Part shown: in pieces, positions 1 to 8,274 of the stretch
How the letters are laid out: each line of letters starts with the position of its first letter
Numbering within the stretch: the stretch's first letter is position 1
Assembly (NCBI GenBank): GCA_964464385.1
Contig: CAYXFZ010000074.1
Span: forward strand, 1 to 13,003
DNA: 13,003 bases
Source of the DNA: CAYXFZ01 sp964464385
GTDB taxonomy: Bacteria > Planctomycetota > UBA1135
Direction of reading: 5' to 3'
Position numbers and translations under genes: made by a program
Notes under the pieces: model-generated
What the model saw: only the letters and a program-made list of their open reading frames with translations
Databases searched by the model: none
Told to the model about the DNA's origin: nothing

Positions 1-2
1 AC

Positions 3-194
3 CATCACTGGTCCTGTGTTCTGATCGGCGCCGGCCCGGGTTTGCAGGAAGGAGGGGTGTATCCATCCACAATTCCCATTGCCCATTTTCCTTCTTTCAT
101 TCTCAGCCGATTTGGGCTGCAAGAAGGATCCGATCGTCTGACGGACGGTGAGAGGGCCCTCTTCTCCATAGCAATTTCCGGAGAAAACCCTTGA
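3..194 (+). CDS. C-terminal fragment of an unidentified protein (possible alkaline-phosphatase-superfamily member), cut by window edge
   Basis: The frame is open from the left edge to a TGA at 192-194 and gives 63 residues, so only a C-terminus would be visible. The stretch VLIGAGPGLQEGG, followed by PSTIPIAHFPSFILSRFGL, resembles the pattern near the end of sulfatase and type I phosphodiesterase proteins, where a 'GPGI..G' turn is followed by a 'D.APT...LLG'-type helix. This is a weak by-eye likeness and the usual metal ligands are not in view. The TGA overlaps the TTG start of the next gene (TTGA at 191-194), as expected for translationally coupled genes. It could also be a chance open frame in a leader region, since the other plus-strand frames stop early. 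Confidence 0.4.
   Translation, partial: HHWSCVLIGAGPGLQEGGVYPSTIPIAHFPSFILSRFGLQEGSDRLTDGERALFSIAISGENP
180..183 (+). promoter_or_regulatory. Shine-Dalgarno GGAG supporting the TTG start at 191
   Basis: GGAG lies 7 bases before the TTG at 191. The next in-frame ATG (227) would remove the hydrophobic signal segment and leave the cysteine pair at the N-terminus, so the TTG start is preferred. Confidence 0.55.
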
Positions 195-1570
195 AGCGCT
201 TTGTGCTGACTTTGGCAGGAGTTTTCATGAGTTGCGGATGCAACTACCCTCCGGATCCCGGGCCCCACGTCCTCTTGGTCGTCATTGACACCTTGCGGGC
301 GGATCACCTCGCCAGTTATGGGTATTCCCGAAACACCGATCCTGCCCTCGGCTCCTTTTTGGACGAGTCGGTGCTCTTCGAAAATGCTTACAGCCCCTCG
401 TCCTGGACCACTCCGGCGACTGCCTCCATCCTCACCGGTCTCTTTCCGGCTCGCCACCGAAGCAGTTTTCGCGGCGCCGCCCTTTCGGAGGAGGCCCTGA
501 CCCTAGCCGAACTTCTGACCGCAGCCGGCTGGAACAGTGCCGGATTCAGCCACAACCACAACGTCTCGCACAAAACCAGTTTCCATCAAGGCTTCGCTCA
601 TTTCGCAAGTTTCGAAGGCAAAGCAACCGGTTATCCCGACGTCTCACGAATGGTGGATGAGGTGGAGGATTGGCTGGACGACCAAAGACCCGGGCGTAAA
701 TTTCTATTTCTCCAACCCATGAATGTCCATGGGCCTTACAAGGTGCCGCCTTCCCACCAAAAGGACTTGTTGGGGCGAAATCCGGACCCCACATTCGTTT
801 ATTACAAACAACCCATGCGAGGGATTCTCAAGCAAGGTGATTTGGCTGCTAGAGAATTGGTGGGTCCAGCCTATCTGGGCAGCTTGGTGGACCAATACGA
901 CACCGCCATTCGCTATCTCACGGATCAATTGACCCAAGTGTTTGCCCTCTTGCAGGAACGTGGCATTTGGGAAGACACTCTGGTCATTGTGACTTCGGAT
1001 CATGGAGAGGAATTCTTCGAGCACGGGGGATTCAGCCACGGCTACTCCCTCCACCAGGAACTTCTTCATGTGCCGATGATTATTAAATTGCCCGGCGGGT
1101 CCGAACCCAGGAGAGTGCAAGAGTGGGTGTCCAACATGGATCTCTTGCCTACCGTCCTGGATGTCCTTCGCCTGCCGCTCCCCGAGGTGCTGGATGGCAG
1201 AAGTCTTTTGCCCTTGCTGAAACAGGAACGGCCGGAAGAGCCGCCGCAATCCCGCCCCCGTTATTTCGACATCCGCTGGGACAAGCGATGCATCGCTTCC
1301 GCTATTCTTGAGTGGCCCTGGAAATTGATCCGAGTGCAGTCCAACTACGAAGGACTGTCCAATCAGGATCTTCTCTTCCATTTAGAAAAGGATCCGGGGG
1401 AAACCCGGAATCTTGCCACCGACCATAAGGATCTAGTCCAAGAAATGGGCAGAAGACTTTCCCAAGCCATGGCCCGATTCGACCTTGAGGGCCTTCCGGA
1501 ACCGGAGAACGTCGAACATCTGATGGATCCTGCCGTGTTGCAGGCACTCGGGTATGCCGACGAAAACTGA
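191..1570 (+). CDS. Sulfatase-superfamily lipoprotein (alkaline phosphatase fold), threonine at the nucleophile position
   Basis: The protein has 459 residues. A short hydrophobic N-terminus ends in a Cys pair (C15, C17), suggesting lipid anchoring, although the lipobox (F-M-S-C) is imperfect. The sulfatase fold is clear: metal-binding VVIDTLRADH (D33), NVHGPY (H180), VTSDHGEEFFEHGG (D270, H271) and FSHG (H283), ending in the 'LQALGY' tail common in this family. The nucleophile segment reads SWTTPATASILTG (residues 71-83) instead of C/S-x-P-x-R. T73 aligns with the residue that is converted to formylglycine in true sulfatases, and T77 replaces the arginine. It may therefore act as a phosphodiesterase or phospho-group transferase rather than a classical sulfatase; the substrate is unknown. 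It overlaps the next gene by 17 bases, which suggests co-expression with a kinase-like protein. Family call strong, reaction uncertain. Confidence 0.9.
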   Translation: MKRFVLTLAGVFMSCGCNYPPDPGPHVLLVVIDTLRADHLASYGYSRNTDPALGSFLDESVLFENAYSPSSWTTPATASILTGLFPARHRSSFRGAALSEEALTLAELLTAAGWNSAGFSHNHNVSHKTSFHQGFAHFASFEGKATGYPDVSRMVDEVEDWLDDQRPGRKFLFLQPMNVHGPYKVPPSHQKDLLGRNPDPTFVYYKQPMRGILKQGDLAARELVGPAYLGSLVDQYDTAIRYLTDQLTQVFALLQERGIWEDTLVIVTSDHGEEFFEHGGFSHGYSLHQELLHVPMIIKLPGGSEPRRVQEWVSNMDLLPTVLDVLRLPLPEVLDGRSLLPLLKQERPEEPPQSRPRYFDIRWDKRCIASAILEWPWKLIRVQSNYEGLSNQDLLFHLEKDPGETRNLATDHKDLVQEMGRRLSQAMARFDLEGLPEPENVEHLMDPAVLQALGYADEN

Positions 1571-2969
1571 TCTCTTTCAAGATCCGGAATGGCCGCCTGG
1601 CTTTCCCTTGGAGTCGTCCCCTCGATCTCCGTTGGGCACAGGTGCTGGCGGACGGCGGTACCAACGGCTGGAAACTCCTGGCCCCTGGGGGGCCAGTCTT
1701 TTCGTCAAAGATTTTGGTCCAAAAGGGAAACAAGCGGCAGAACGAGAATTCCATTGGCACCAAAGGCTCCAGGAGAAAAATTTTCGGGTTCCTCGACCTT
1801 GGCTCGTCAACCAACTTCAGGGAAGTTGGCAATTCCTCATGGAGGACTGCGGTGGTGGCAAGGAATTGACTCGGAATGAAATCCTGACGGATCGGTCCTT
1901 ACAAACTGCTCTAGCCAAATCCATCCGCGCCTTGCACGGTGCCGGATTCGAACACGGAGATCTCCACATCGGGAATATTTTGCGGGACGAATCGGGATCT
2001 CTGCTTTGGACGGATTTTCGCCGAACTCAAGGATTCGATTCTCTCCCCCAAGCGGCACAAATGCGAGACTGGGGACATTTTCTGGCCGCCATTTTTCCCA
2101 CCCCCCTTTCAAACTTGACCAATCTATTGGATTCCTTCAGCGAAAAACAACGGCAGTCCGCCCTGCAAGCAGGATGGCATCGGTTTCGGACTCATCATCG
2201 CAACCTGGATCGGCGTTCGAGGCGGTTGATCCGTGGCATTCATCCGACTGTAATCCGAAATTCCATCCCTACGGGAACTCTCCATTTGAGCGGCCAACCC
2301 CTCAAGGTGGGAACTCATTCCACGGTGACTCGGTTAACGGATGCTGACCTCCCCTCCTGGATCCGGAAGGAGTGGCAACCAACTCGACGCTTGGAAATCC
2401 GCGACGCCCTCGGACGTAGCAAAGCTATGCGAAGTCTCTTGGCGGCAGAAGCACTCCTGCGCCGAAACTTTCGCGCGGCGAGACCGTTTGCTGCAGGATC
2501 TCGACCTGGCCAAGGTTCTTGGCTACTGATGGAGGACAGGGGGAATCTCTTGCGACTCCAGGACGCCCTACGAAGCGTGGGCCCAGGGGAACAAAGCCAC
2601 CTTCTGCGCTCCTTGAGCCACCTTTGCCACTGTCTCCACCAAGCCGGAGTCTGGTATCGGGACCTGAAGCCGAGCAATCTATTGGTGGATCCCGAAGCAT
2701 CGGATATCAACCGTTTTGTCTTGATCGATCACGATCGCAATCGCTTCCTGGCAAGAGTCGTCCCACCGAAATGCGTCATCAAGGATCTGGCTGCGCTCCT
2801 AGCTGGCTTTCCTGACCAAATCACCAACGAGCAGCGGGGATCCTTTTTGCAGGATTACGACGCTTCCCTTTTTTCGGCAATGAAGGGCCGTTGGCGGATC
2901 GCCCTGGATCGGGAAATCGGGCGTCGTCGGAGGGCAAGAAAACGACCTCCTTTGCCTCCCCTTCAATAA
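1554..2969 (+). CDS. Double kinase-like protein with two tandem Kdo/WaaP (lipopolysaccharide kinase) type domains
   Basis: The protein has 471 residues and carries two protein-kinase-like cores. Core 1 (about 25-225) has a candidate ATP lysine K52 in LFVKDF, a helix glutamate (E64 or E66), a hinge FLMED, the catalytic loop HGDLHIGNIL (D136, N141) and a metal aspartate in WTDF (D154). Core 2 (about 240-460) has hinge LLMED, catalytic loop YRDLKPSNLL (D370, K372, N375) and the metal site LIDHD (D392). Both loops match the small-molecule or Kdo-kinase class better than Ser/Thr kinases. Neither core shows a glycine-rich loop that I can identify securely, and the lysine of core 2 is unclear. Known WaaP/KdkA proteins are single-domain and phosphorylate LPS core sugars, so a role in glycolipid phosphorylation is an inference. 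No signal peptide or membrane segment is seen. The ATG at 1554 lies inside the preceding gene and has no clear Shine-Dalgarno, so translational coupling is likely. Confidence 0.8.
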   Translation: MPTKTDLFQDPEWPPGFPLESSPRSPLGTGAGGRRYQRLETPGPWGASLFVKDFGPKGKQAAEREFHWHQRLQEKNFRVPRPWLVNQLQGSWQFLMEDCGGGKELTRNEILTDRSLQTALAKSIRALHGAGFEHGDLHIGNILRDESGSLLWTDFRRTQGFDSLPQAAQMRDWGHFLAAIFPTPLSNLTNLLDSFSEKQRQSALQAGWHRFRTHHRNLDRRSRRLIRGIHPTVIRNSIPTGTLHLSGQPLKVGTHSTVTRLTDADLPSWIRKEWQPTRRLEIRDALGRSKAMRSLLAAEALLRRNFRAARPFAAGSRPGQGSWLLMEDRGNLLRLQDALRSVGPGEQSHLLRSLSHLCHCLHQAGVWYRDLKPSNLLVDPEASDINRFVLIDHDRNRFLARVVPPKCVIKDLAALLAGFPDQITNEQRGSFLQDYDASLFSAMKGRWRIALDREIGRRRRARKRPPLPPLQ

Positions 2970-3078
2970 CCCAAAGAAGAGTTGCGATTTCCTTCAAACT
3001 CCGCGTAGGCAACCGAAAAGGAGGGAGCCTGCCAAAATTGACCTTCGCTACACTTCCGACCCTGCTAATCTCCCCGCC

Positions 3079-3867
3079 ATGATTCAACGGCTCACCTTCC
3101 TCTGTCTTCCCTTTCTTGCTTCTTGTGCTCTACCCGGCGACTCCGCCTGGAGCGGGGCCCATGTCAACGCCTTTGGCGGCATGGTGTTGATGTCGGCGGA
3201 GGGTTCCGCCGACGAAATCTCTGTTCCCGATTCCACCCTCGGAAATCTGGAGGGCAGCCTGGAATTCGAAAAAGCTGAGGAATCCTCCCTCTACTACGGG
3301 GCACGCATTGGTTTCGCCCCCTTTGAACTCATCTTCAGTGATTTTGGGTTTTCCGCCGAACACCCTTCCTCTCTTACGGGGCTTTTCGAGGGCGCACCTG
3401 TCATTGATCTGGATACCACTACCGACCTGGATCTCAGCGTTCGCAAGGCCATGATCGGCATCGACATCCTGAATACCGGAGTCTTTCGCCTTGGATTGCT
3501 CGGTGGGGTTGACGAACTGGCCTTCTCCTCCTTCGGAATCACGGATATCAACACGGGAAGACGCCAAGCTTTGCTGGATGACGAACAGGCGCTCGTCCCC
3601 ATGGTGGGCGTGCGTGCCGACTTGGATCTCCCCTTGGACATTCGCCTTGGAGGAGAACTCACTGGCATCCAAGTGGATGTGGATGAAATTAGCGTCTCCT
3701 ACTTTGACTTGGACGCCAACTTGAACTACGCCATCACCAACAGCATCGAATTGTTGGTTGGATATCGCGCCATCGAATTGGATGTGGATGGTTCCTTTGA
3801 TGAAGCCTCCCTCAACACGGCGATTGAATTCGGCGGGCCGTACGCGGCCCTCGGCATCAAGTTCTGA
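3079..3867 (+). CDS. Outer-membrane beta-barrel lipoprotein, function unknown
   Basis: The protein has 262 residues. The N-terminus has one basic residue (R4), a hydrophobic stretch and a good lipobox L13-A14-S15-C16, so signal peptidase II processing is expected. Residue +2 is Ala, not Asp, which fits outer-membrane sorting in enterobacterial rules. The rest alternates polar and hydrophobic residues in strand-like blocks (for example SLYYGARIGF, FRLGLLGGV, IRLGGELTGI, SIELLVGYRAIEL) and ends YAALGIKF with a terminal Phe, the classic barrel assembly signal. Many acidic residues fall in the predicted loops. It resembles OmpW-like or general outer-membrane barrels without a specific match. The start lacks a Shine-Dalgarno. 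It follows the kinase-like gene after 109 bases and precedes the glycosyltransferase by 23 bases. A lipid anchor combined with a barrel is less usual. Confidence 0.75.
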   Translation: MIQRLTFLCLPFLASCALPGDSAWSGAHVNAFGGMVLMSAEGSADEISVPDSTLGNLEGSLEFEKAEESSLYYGARIGFAPFELIFSDFGFSAEHPSSLTGLFEGAPVIDLDTTTDLDLSVRKAMIGIDILNTGVFRLGLLGGVDELAFSSFGITDINTGRRQALLDDEQALVPMVGVRADLDLPLDIRLGGELTGIQVDVDEISVSYFDLDANLNYAITNSIELLVGYRAIELDVDGSFDEASLNTAIEFGGPYAALGIKF

Positions 3868-3890
3868 ATCCCGGCCTCCGCTTCCGCACC

Positions 3891-5750
3891 TTGTTGGTGA
3901 TCGGCGGGTTACTCGCCCTGCTCTTGCATGGGCTCGTGCTGGAACATTCCTGGACTGAAAATCCATTCACGCGCATGCCGGTGGATGATGCGCGGGCCAA
4001 CTGGGATTTGGCAAGTTCCAAAGATCTCGTTCTGGGCGACGAGGAACCCTTCGTGACGGCTCCCCTCAATCTCTTGCTCTTGATGGCCGCGCGGGCGACG
4101 GGTTTGGAATATTGGGGCATCTTGGCTCTGCAATCCTTGCTCTGGGCGGCCACGGGCATTCTTTTGGCGGGCTTGGTGCGCCGGCTCTTCGGCAACTTTT
4201 TGTCGCCTCAGGCCGCGGGTCATTGGGGACTGGCAGCTTTACTGGCCTGGACATTCCTAACCCCCGATGCAGGCTTTGCCAGCGGGCGGGTCCTGGGCGG
4301 AAGCGTGCAACTTTTCTTGGTGGTTTTGCTCTGGCGGCGCCATCTTGCTTGGCAAACTCACGCCTCCGGGAAAAACGCGGCCCTGAGCGGTTGCGTCTTG
4401 GGTCTCTTGTGTTTGGCCTCTCCTCCTTTCGTGTTGGCCATCCCGATTCTCGTGGGTCTCGTTTGGCGGCAATGCAAGGCCAAACAAGGCTTGGCCTCCC
4501 TGGCCGCTTGCCTGCTGATGATTGCCCCAATCACCGCCAGCAATGTTCAAAAAAGTGGCGAGTTTATTTTGATCAGTGCTCAAGCAGGCGTCACCTTCCA
4601 CCATGGCAATGCCCCCGGTGCGGATGGCACCTACCAATCCATCCCGGGAATTTCCGCCTCCCGCCACTTCCAAAACTACGATGCCCTGCGTTTGGCCCAA
4701 GAAGCAGGCTATCCCGGCTGGAAGAAGGCCTCTCGCTATTGGTTCCTGCAGGGCTTGGCTTGGTGGAGAGACGAACCAATCGCCGCCGCGTCCACGGCCT
4801 GCCGCAAGGCTCTTTTGTTCTTTGGCGAGGCGGAATACGGCGACACGAACCATCCCGGGTTGGAGCGAAAACTTTTGGCCGCCCCGGGCCTAGGATGGGG
4901 AGGAATGGCCGCTGCTTTTTTCTTGCCTGGACTGGTCGGGGTTTTCTTTCTGATCCGACGCAAGGCTGCAGATCCGTTGGCCGCTGTTCTTTTTCTAGTC
5001 CCCCTGATCACCGTCCTCCTCTTTTTCTACAGTCCGCGCTACCGACTCCCGGCCCTACCCGTCGCCTTGGTCGGCACAATGGCCTTGGTCGCCCTGCCAA
5101 CCGCCCGCCGCTGGGCCGGTGCCCTGATCCCCACGGGATTGATCCTGAGTCTCGTGTCCTGGACCGATTCGGCCCAACTCGAGCCGGCTTTTTTGCACAA
5201 ACTCGGCGCCTTGCATGAACAAGATGAAAACCTCAAGGGTGCCGAGCAACGATGGCGACAAGCTCACGAAGCGGGCCTCCCAGAGGCCGGAGTAAGTTTG
5301 GGTCACCTTCTGCGCCGCACCGGTCGAGGGGAAGAAGGGTTTTCCCTGTTGCGGAGCGCGGTGCACAACCGTCCCGACGACCCCTTCGCCCGCCGCGCTT
5401 TGGGCGTGGCCTTTGCCGAATCTGGACAACCCCAAGAGGCCGAGCGGGAATTTCGTGCCGCGTTGATCCTGGCTCCTGAAGACTGGGAGACCTTGTCCGC
5501 TTTGGGTGGGGCATGTTTGGCTCAAAATCGCTTGCAAGAGGCGCAATCCTTCTTCACTCAAGCCATTGACCTCCGCCCGGGTTTCGCAGCAGCTTGGTTC
5601 AATCTTGGATTGGTCCATTCCTTGCAGGGGAATCCGGAGGGCGCCGCAAGATGCTGGCGGGAGGCCTTGGACCTCGCTCCGGGAATGAAGGCCGCCCAAC
5701 GCGAATTGGACGCCCTCGGTTTGGAAGAAGAAGTGGACAGGTCGCCCTAG
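3891..5750 (+). CDS. C39/ArnT-type membrane glycosyltransferase fused to a C-terminal TPR domain
   Basis: The protein has 619 residues. The N-terminal two thirds (about 1-425) carries many hydrophobic segments (near 1-18, 72-98, 112-125, 137-148, 165-192, 201-215, 335-355, 362-380, 386-403, 410-424). The first outer loop has an acidic pair in MPVDDARANW (D32, D33), where the PMT/ArnT family keeps its catalytic Asp/Glu. A loop at 230-275 (FHHGNAPGADGTY) and the segment YSPRYRLPALP (380-390) are typical of GT39-like proteins. Such enzymes move a sugar from a polyprenyl-phosphate donor on the outer face of the inner membrane; the acceptor is unknown. From about 430 to 610 there are at least four TPR-like helical pairs (for example ALGVAFAESGQPQEAEREF and NLGLVHSLQGNPEGA), probably for partner binding. 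The TTG start at 3891 has no Shine-Dalgarno. An upstream in-frame CTG at 3864 would add basic residues and remains possible. Confidence 0.82.
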   Translation: MLVIGGLLALLLHGLVLEHSWTENPFTRMPVDDARANWDLASSKDLVLGDEEPFVTAPLNLLLLMAARATGLEYWGILALQSLLWAATGILLAGLVRRLFGNFLSPQAAGHWGLAALLAWTFLTPDAGFASGRVLGGSVQLFLVVLLWRRHLAWQTHASGKNAALSGCVLGLLCLASPPFVLAIPILVGLVWRQCKAKQGLASLAACLLMIAPITASNVQKSGEFILISAQAGVTFHHGNAPGADGTYQSIPGISASRHFQNYDALRLAQEAGYPGWKKASRYWFLQGLAWWRDEPIAAASTACRKALLFFGEAEYGDTNHPGLERKLLAAPGLGWGGMAAAFFLPGLVGVFFLIRRKAADPLAAVLFLVPLITVLLFFYSPRYRLPALPVALVGTMALVALPTARRWAGALIPTGLILSLVSWTDSAQLEPAFLHKLGALHEQDENLKGAEQRWRQAHEAGLPEAGVSLGHLLRRTGRGEEGFSLLRSAVHNRPDDPFARRALGVAFAESGQPQEAEREFRAALILAPEDWETLSALGGACLAQNRLQEAQSFFTQAIDLRPGFAAAWFNLGLVHSLQGNPEGAARCWREALDLAPGMKAAQRELDALGLEEEVDRSP

Positions 5751-5751
5751 C

Positions 5752-8220
5752 ATGTCGGCCATGGCTGTCCGCCGTCCCTCCTCTCGCCGCCTGCCGCGCA
5801 AACTCCGCCCTCAGGAATTGCGCTGGACTTGCCCCTCTGCCTGGATTCCGGCCGCCAAAAGGAAAAAACAGAGCCGCTCGCCGATGCCACCGCTGATTGG
5901 CCGCGATCGCGCCATCCAAGCGCTAGAAATGGGGTTGTCGGTGGATGGTCCTGGCTATCACGTGTTTGTGAGCGGCATCGGCGGTCAAGACAAGTTCGAG
6001 GCCTTCCGGCCCCTTTTGGATCGAATCCGATTCTCCTGCCCTCTGCCACGAGATCACGCCCTAGTCCACAATTTCGCCGACCCGATCCACCCCCACCACT
6101 TGGTTCTCTCTGCCGGAGGTGGCCAGAAACTAGCCGAGTCCATGGGCCGCTGGTGGCGTGCCCTCCAGCGAGAGATCCCGCAACTTTTGGACGGCGAGGA
6201 ACACGGTGCCCGCCGCCAACGCCTTTTGCGGCACTACCGCAATGCTGAACAACAATTGTTCCGCCGTTTGTCCCGCCGCGCCAAGGCCACGGGCCTGGAC
6301 CTCGTGGAGGTCGAGGACGAAACTGGGGTGCGCCAAGATTTCCACCTCCGAGTGGGCGATGAATTGGTTGCCCTGGAGGACAGTGAGAGTCTGCCCGAAG
6401 ATTTGCGCCCCAGCGAGGCGGTTCTGCATCGGCTGGAATTGGCGCGAAAAAGTTTGCACGAACAATTGGGCGCGGCGCGACGGAAAGCTCGTGCTCTGGG
6501 TCTGCGTTTGGTTCGCGAGGTCGAGTCCTTGGACGAAAATTTGGTCCGCGAATTGGTCGAAAACACGACCATGGCCGTCGCTGAGGAAGTGGATGCCGAC
6601 GAAGAATTGGCGGGATGGCTGGGGGATTGCGCGGGATTTGCCCTGAACTCTTTGCATCTTTTTTCGAGCCCTGGAGGCGACGGAGACGAGGACCAAGATT
6701 CCGGCGAAACCGAGAGCAGTGGCCGTGGCCAACTTGGGCCAGAGGTCTTCGAGATCAATGTCGTGCGTTCCGCCAACCCGAAAGGCTGTCCGGTCGTCTT
6801 CGAAATCCACCCCAACTACGCCAATCTTTTTGGTTCGGTAGAACGTCAAAGACTGAAAAGTGGCACGGGATTTTTTCACCTTGCTGTGCGACCGGGATCC
6901 TTGTTGGCCGCAGACGGCGGCATCCTGGTTCTGGATGCCCGTGATGTCTTCCGGGAAGCGGAAGTCTGGCGCGCACTCAAGCGGACTTTGCAGCACCATC
7001 GCTTGGAATTGCACGCCTTGGAGAGCTTGTCTCCGTTGGGCGCCACCGGTGTGCGCCCCGAACCTGTCCCCGTGGACTTGAAGGTGATCTTGGTTGGTAG
7101 CAATGACCTGTACGAAACCCTGATTGACAGTGACCCGGAATTTTCCCAGGTCTTCAAGGTCAAGGCGGAGTTCGACGAAATATTGCCCCTGGAAACCAAA
7201 GCAGTTGCCCGATTAGTCCGGGCCTTGCGCGAGGGCGCCGCCGAAGAAGAATTGCTTCCCTTTGCTCAATCCGGCCTGCAGGCCTTGGTCGAACGGGCCG
7301 TGACCGAAGCAGGACGCCGCACTCGTTTGGCGGTGGATGTTCCCCGAGTTTTGGATTTTGCCCGCGAGGCATCCTACTGGGCAACAGACGCCGGCAAACG
7401 ACGCGTGGATCGGGCCGCCGTGGAAGTGGCCCGCTTGCGGTTTCGTGAACAACACGCCCTGAATGTCGAGTGGCACCAGCGCGATGTTCTGGAAGGAATT
7501 TACCACCAGAAAACTTCCGGCAAGGCCGTGGCCACGCTGAATGCCCTTACCGTCATCAGCTTGGGCCCCATGGCCTTCGGCCGAGTTGCGCGACTTTCGG
7601 CCAGCGTTGCCGCTGGCGAAGATGCCAACATCAACATAGACCGGGAAGTGGAGTTGGCCGGCCCCATCCACAACAAGGGGGTCCTCATCCTGGAGGCCTT
7701 TTTGCGGGCACGATTTGCCTCTTTGCGCGCTCTGCCATTCAAGAGCGCGATTACCTTTGACCAAAGTTATGGCCCCATAGACGGCGACTCGGCAAGTTCA
7801 ACCGAGGTCTATGCCCTCCTGTCGGCCATTTCCAGACTACCTCTGCGGCAAGATGTGGCCGTGACTGGGGCCGTGGACATGACTGGAAACATTCTGGCTG
7901 TCGGCGGCCTCAACGAAAAGGTGCTGGGTTTTTTCGAACTCTGCAATGCTCGCCGCCTCACCGGGAGCCAAGGGGTCATGCTCCCTTCCAGCAACGTCGA
8001 AGACCTGATGCTGGATCCGCAAATCGTGCAAGCGGTGCGCAAGAAAAAGTTTCACCTGTGGGCCGTGGACACGATTGACCAAGGCTTCGCCCTGCTGACG
8101 GGTCTGCCTGCGGGCACCCTCCGCAAGGACGGGAGTTGGACGCCGGGTTCGGCCATGGCCGCCGTAAAATCTTCCCTCGATGTCCTGGAAGCAGTACGCA
8201 AGGAAGATAAATCCAGTTGA
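5752..8220 (+). CDS. Lon-related ATP-dependent protease (AAA_32 plus Lon proteolytic domain)
   Basis: The protein has 822 residues, close to the usual size of the Lon-related 'AAA_32' family (E. coli YcbZ type), and is cytosolic. The P-loop region follows the family phrase GLSVDGPGYHVFVSG, but the Walker A itself reads GIGGQDKF (75-82), lacking the glycine before the lysine and the Thr/Ser after it. Walker B is GGILVLDARD, followed by the family phrases VWRALKRTLQ and VDLKVILVG. A long helical insert covers roughly 120-260, and a Gly/Asp/Glu/Ser-rich linker lies near 305-328. The Lon protease domain (about 580-800) keeps both catalytic residues: S680 in DGDSAS and K723 in GGLNEKVLGFF, 43 residues apart exactly as in E. 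coli Lon (S679, K722). The start lies one base after the upstream stop, so co-translation is likely. It probably degrades damaged or regulatory proteins; whether it hydrolyses ATP is doubtful. Confidence 0.9.
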   Translation: MSAMAVRRPSSRRLPRKLRPQELRWTCPSAWIPAAKRKKQSRSPMPPLIGRDRAIQALEMGLSVDGPGYHVFVSGIGGQDKFEAFRPLLDRIRFSCPLPRDHALVHNFADPIHPHHLVLSAGGGQKLAESMGRWWRALQREIPQLLDGEEHGARRQRLLRHYRNAEQQLFRRLSRRAKATGLDLVEVEDETGVRQDFHLRVGDELVALEDSESLPEDLRPSEAVLHRLELARKSLHEQLGAARRKARALGLRLVREVESLDENLVRELVENTTMAVAEEVDADEELAGWLGDCAGFALNSLHLFSSPGGDGDEDQDSGETESSGRGQLGPEVFEINVVRSANPKGCPVVFEIHPNYANLFGSVERQRLKSGTGFFHLAVRPGSLLAADGGILVLDARDVFREAEVWRALKRTLQHHRLELHALESLSPLGATGVRPEPVPVDLKVILVGSNDLYETLIDSDPEFSQVFKVKAEFDEILPLETKAVARLVRALREGAAEEELLPFAQSGLQALVERAVTEAGRRTRLAVDVPRVLDFAREASYWATDAGKRRVDRAAVEVARLRFREQHALNVEWHQRDVLEGIYHQKTSGKAVATLNALTVISLGPMAFGRVARLSASVAAGEDANINIDREVELAGPIHNKGVLILEAFLRARFASLRALPFKSAITFDQSYGPIDGDSASSTEVYALLSAISRLPLRQDVAVTGAVDMTGNILAVGGLNEKVLGFFELCNARRLTGSQGVMLPSSNVEDLMLDPQIVQAVRKKKFHLWAVDTIDQGFALLTGLPAGTLRKDGSWTPGSAMAAVKSSLDVLEAVRKEDKSS

Positions 8221-8274
8221 GGACATGGCCCGCAAGGGCAGCAAAACGAGATAGAATGAGGGTTCGCCCCTGCC

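Noticed and set aside
5..457. Open frame on the minus strand across the start of the sulfatase-like gene
   Set aside because: It lies antisense to a clearly conserved coding region, and its composition (runs of Gly/Arg/Ser) does not look like a protein.
3005..3032. Inverted repeat GTAGGC ... GCCTGC as a terminator after the double-kinase gene
   Set aside because: The 6-bp stem has a wobble pair and a 16-base loop, and no T-run follows; likely chance.
3038..3071. TTGACC followed by TGCTAATCT just before the barrel-lipoprotein start, as a promoter
   Set aside because: The spacing between the boxes is about 22 bases, too long for a sigma70 promoter, and the extended -10 would start transcription almost at the ATG. 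Possible leaderless start, but not supportable.
8228..8239. GCCC-GCAA-GGGC hairpin after the Lon-related gene as a terminator
   Set aside because: The stem is only 4 bp and is followed by an A-rich rather than T-rich stretch.
8252..8257. TAGAAT as a -10 box for the TatD-like gene
   Set aside because: No acceptable -35 element at 16-19 bases upstream; the only TTGA-like hexamer (8217-8222) is 29 bases away.
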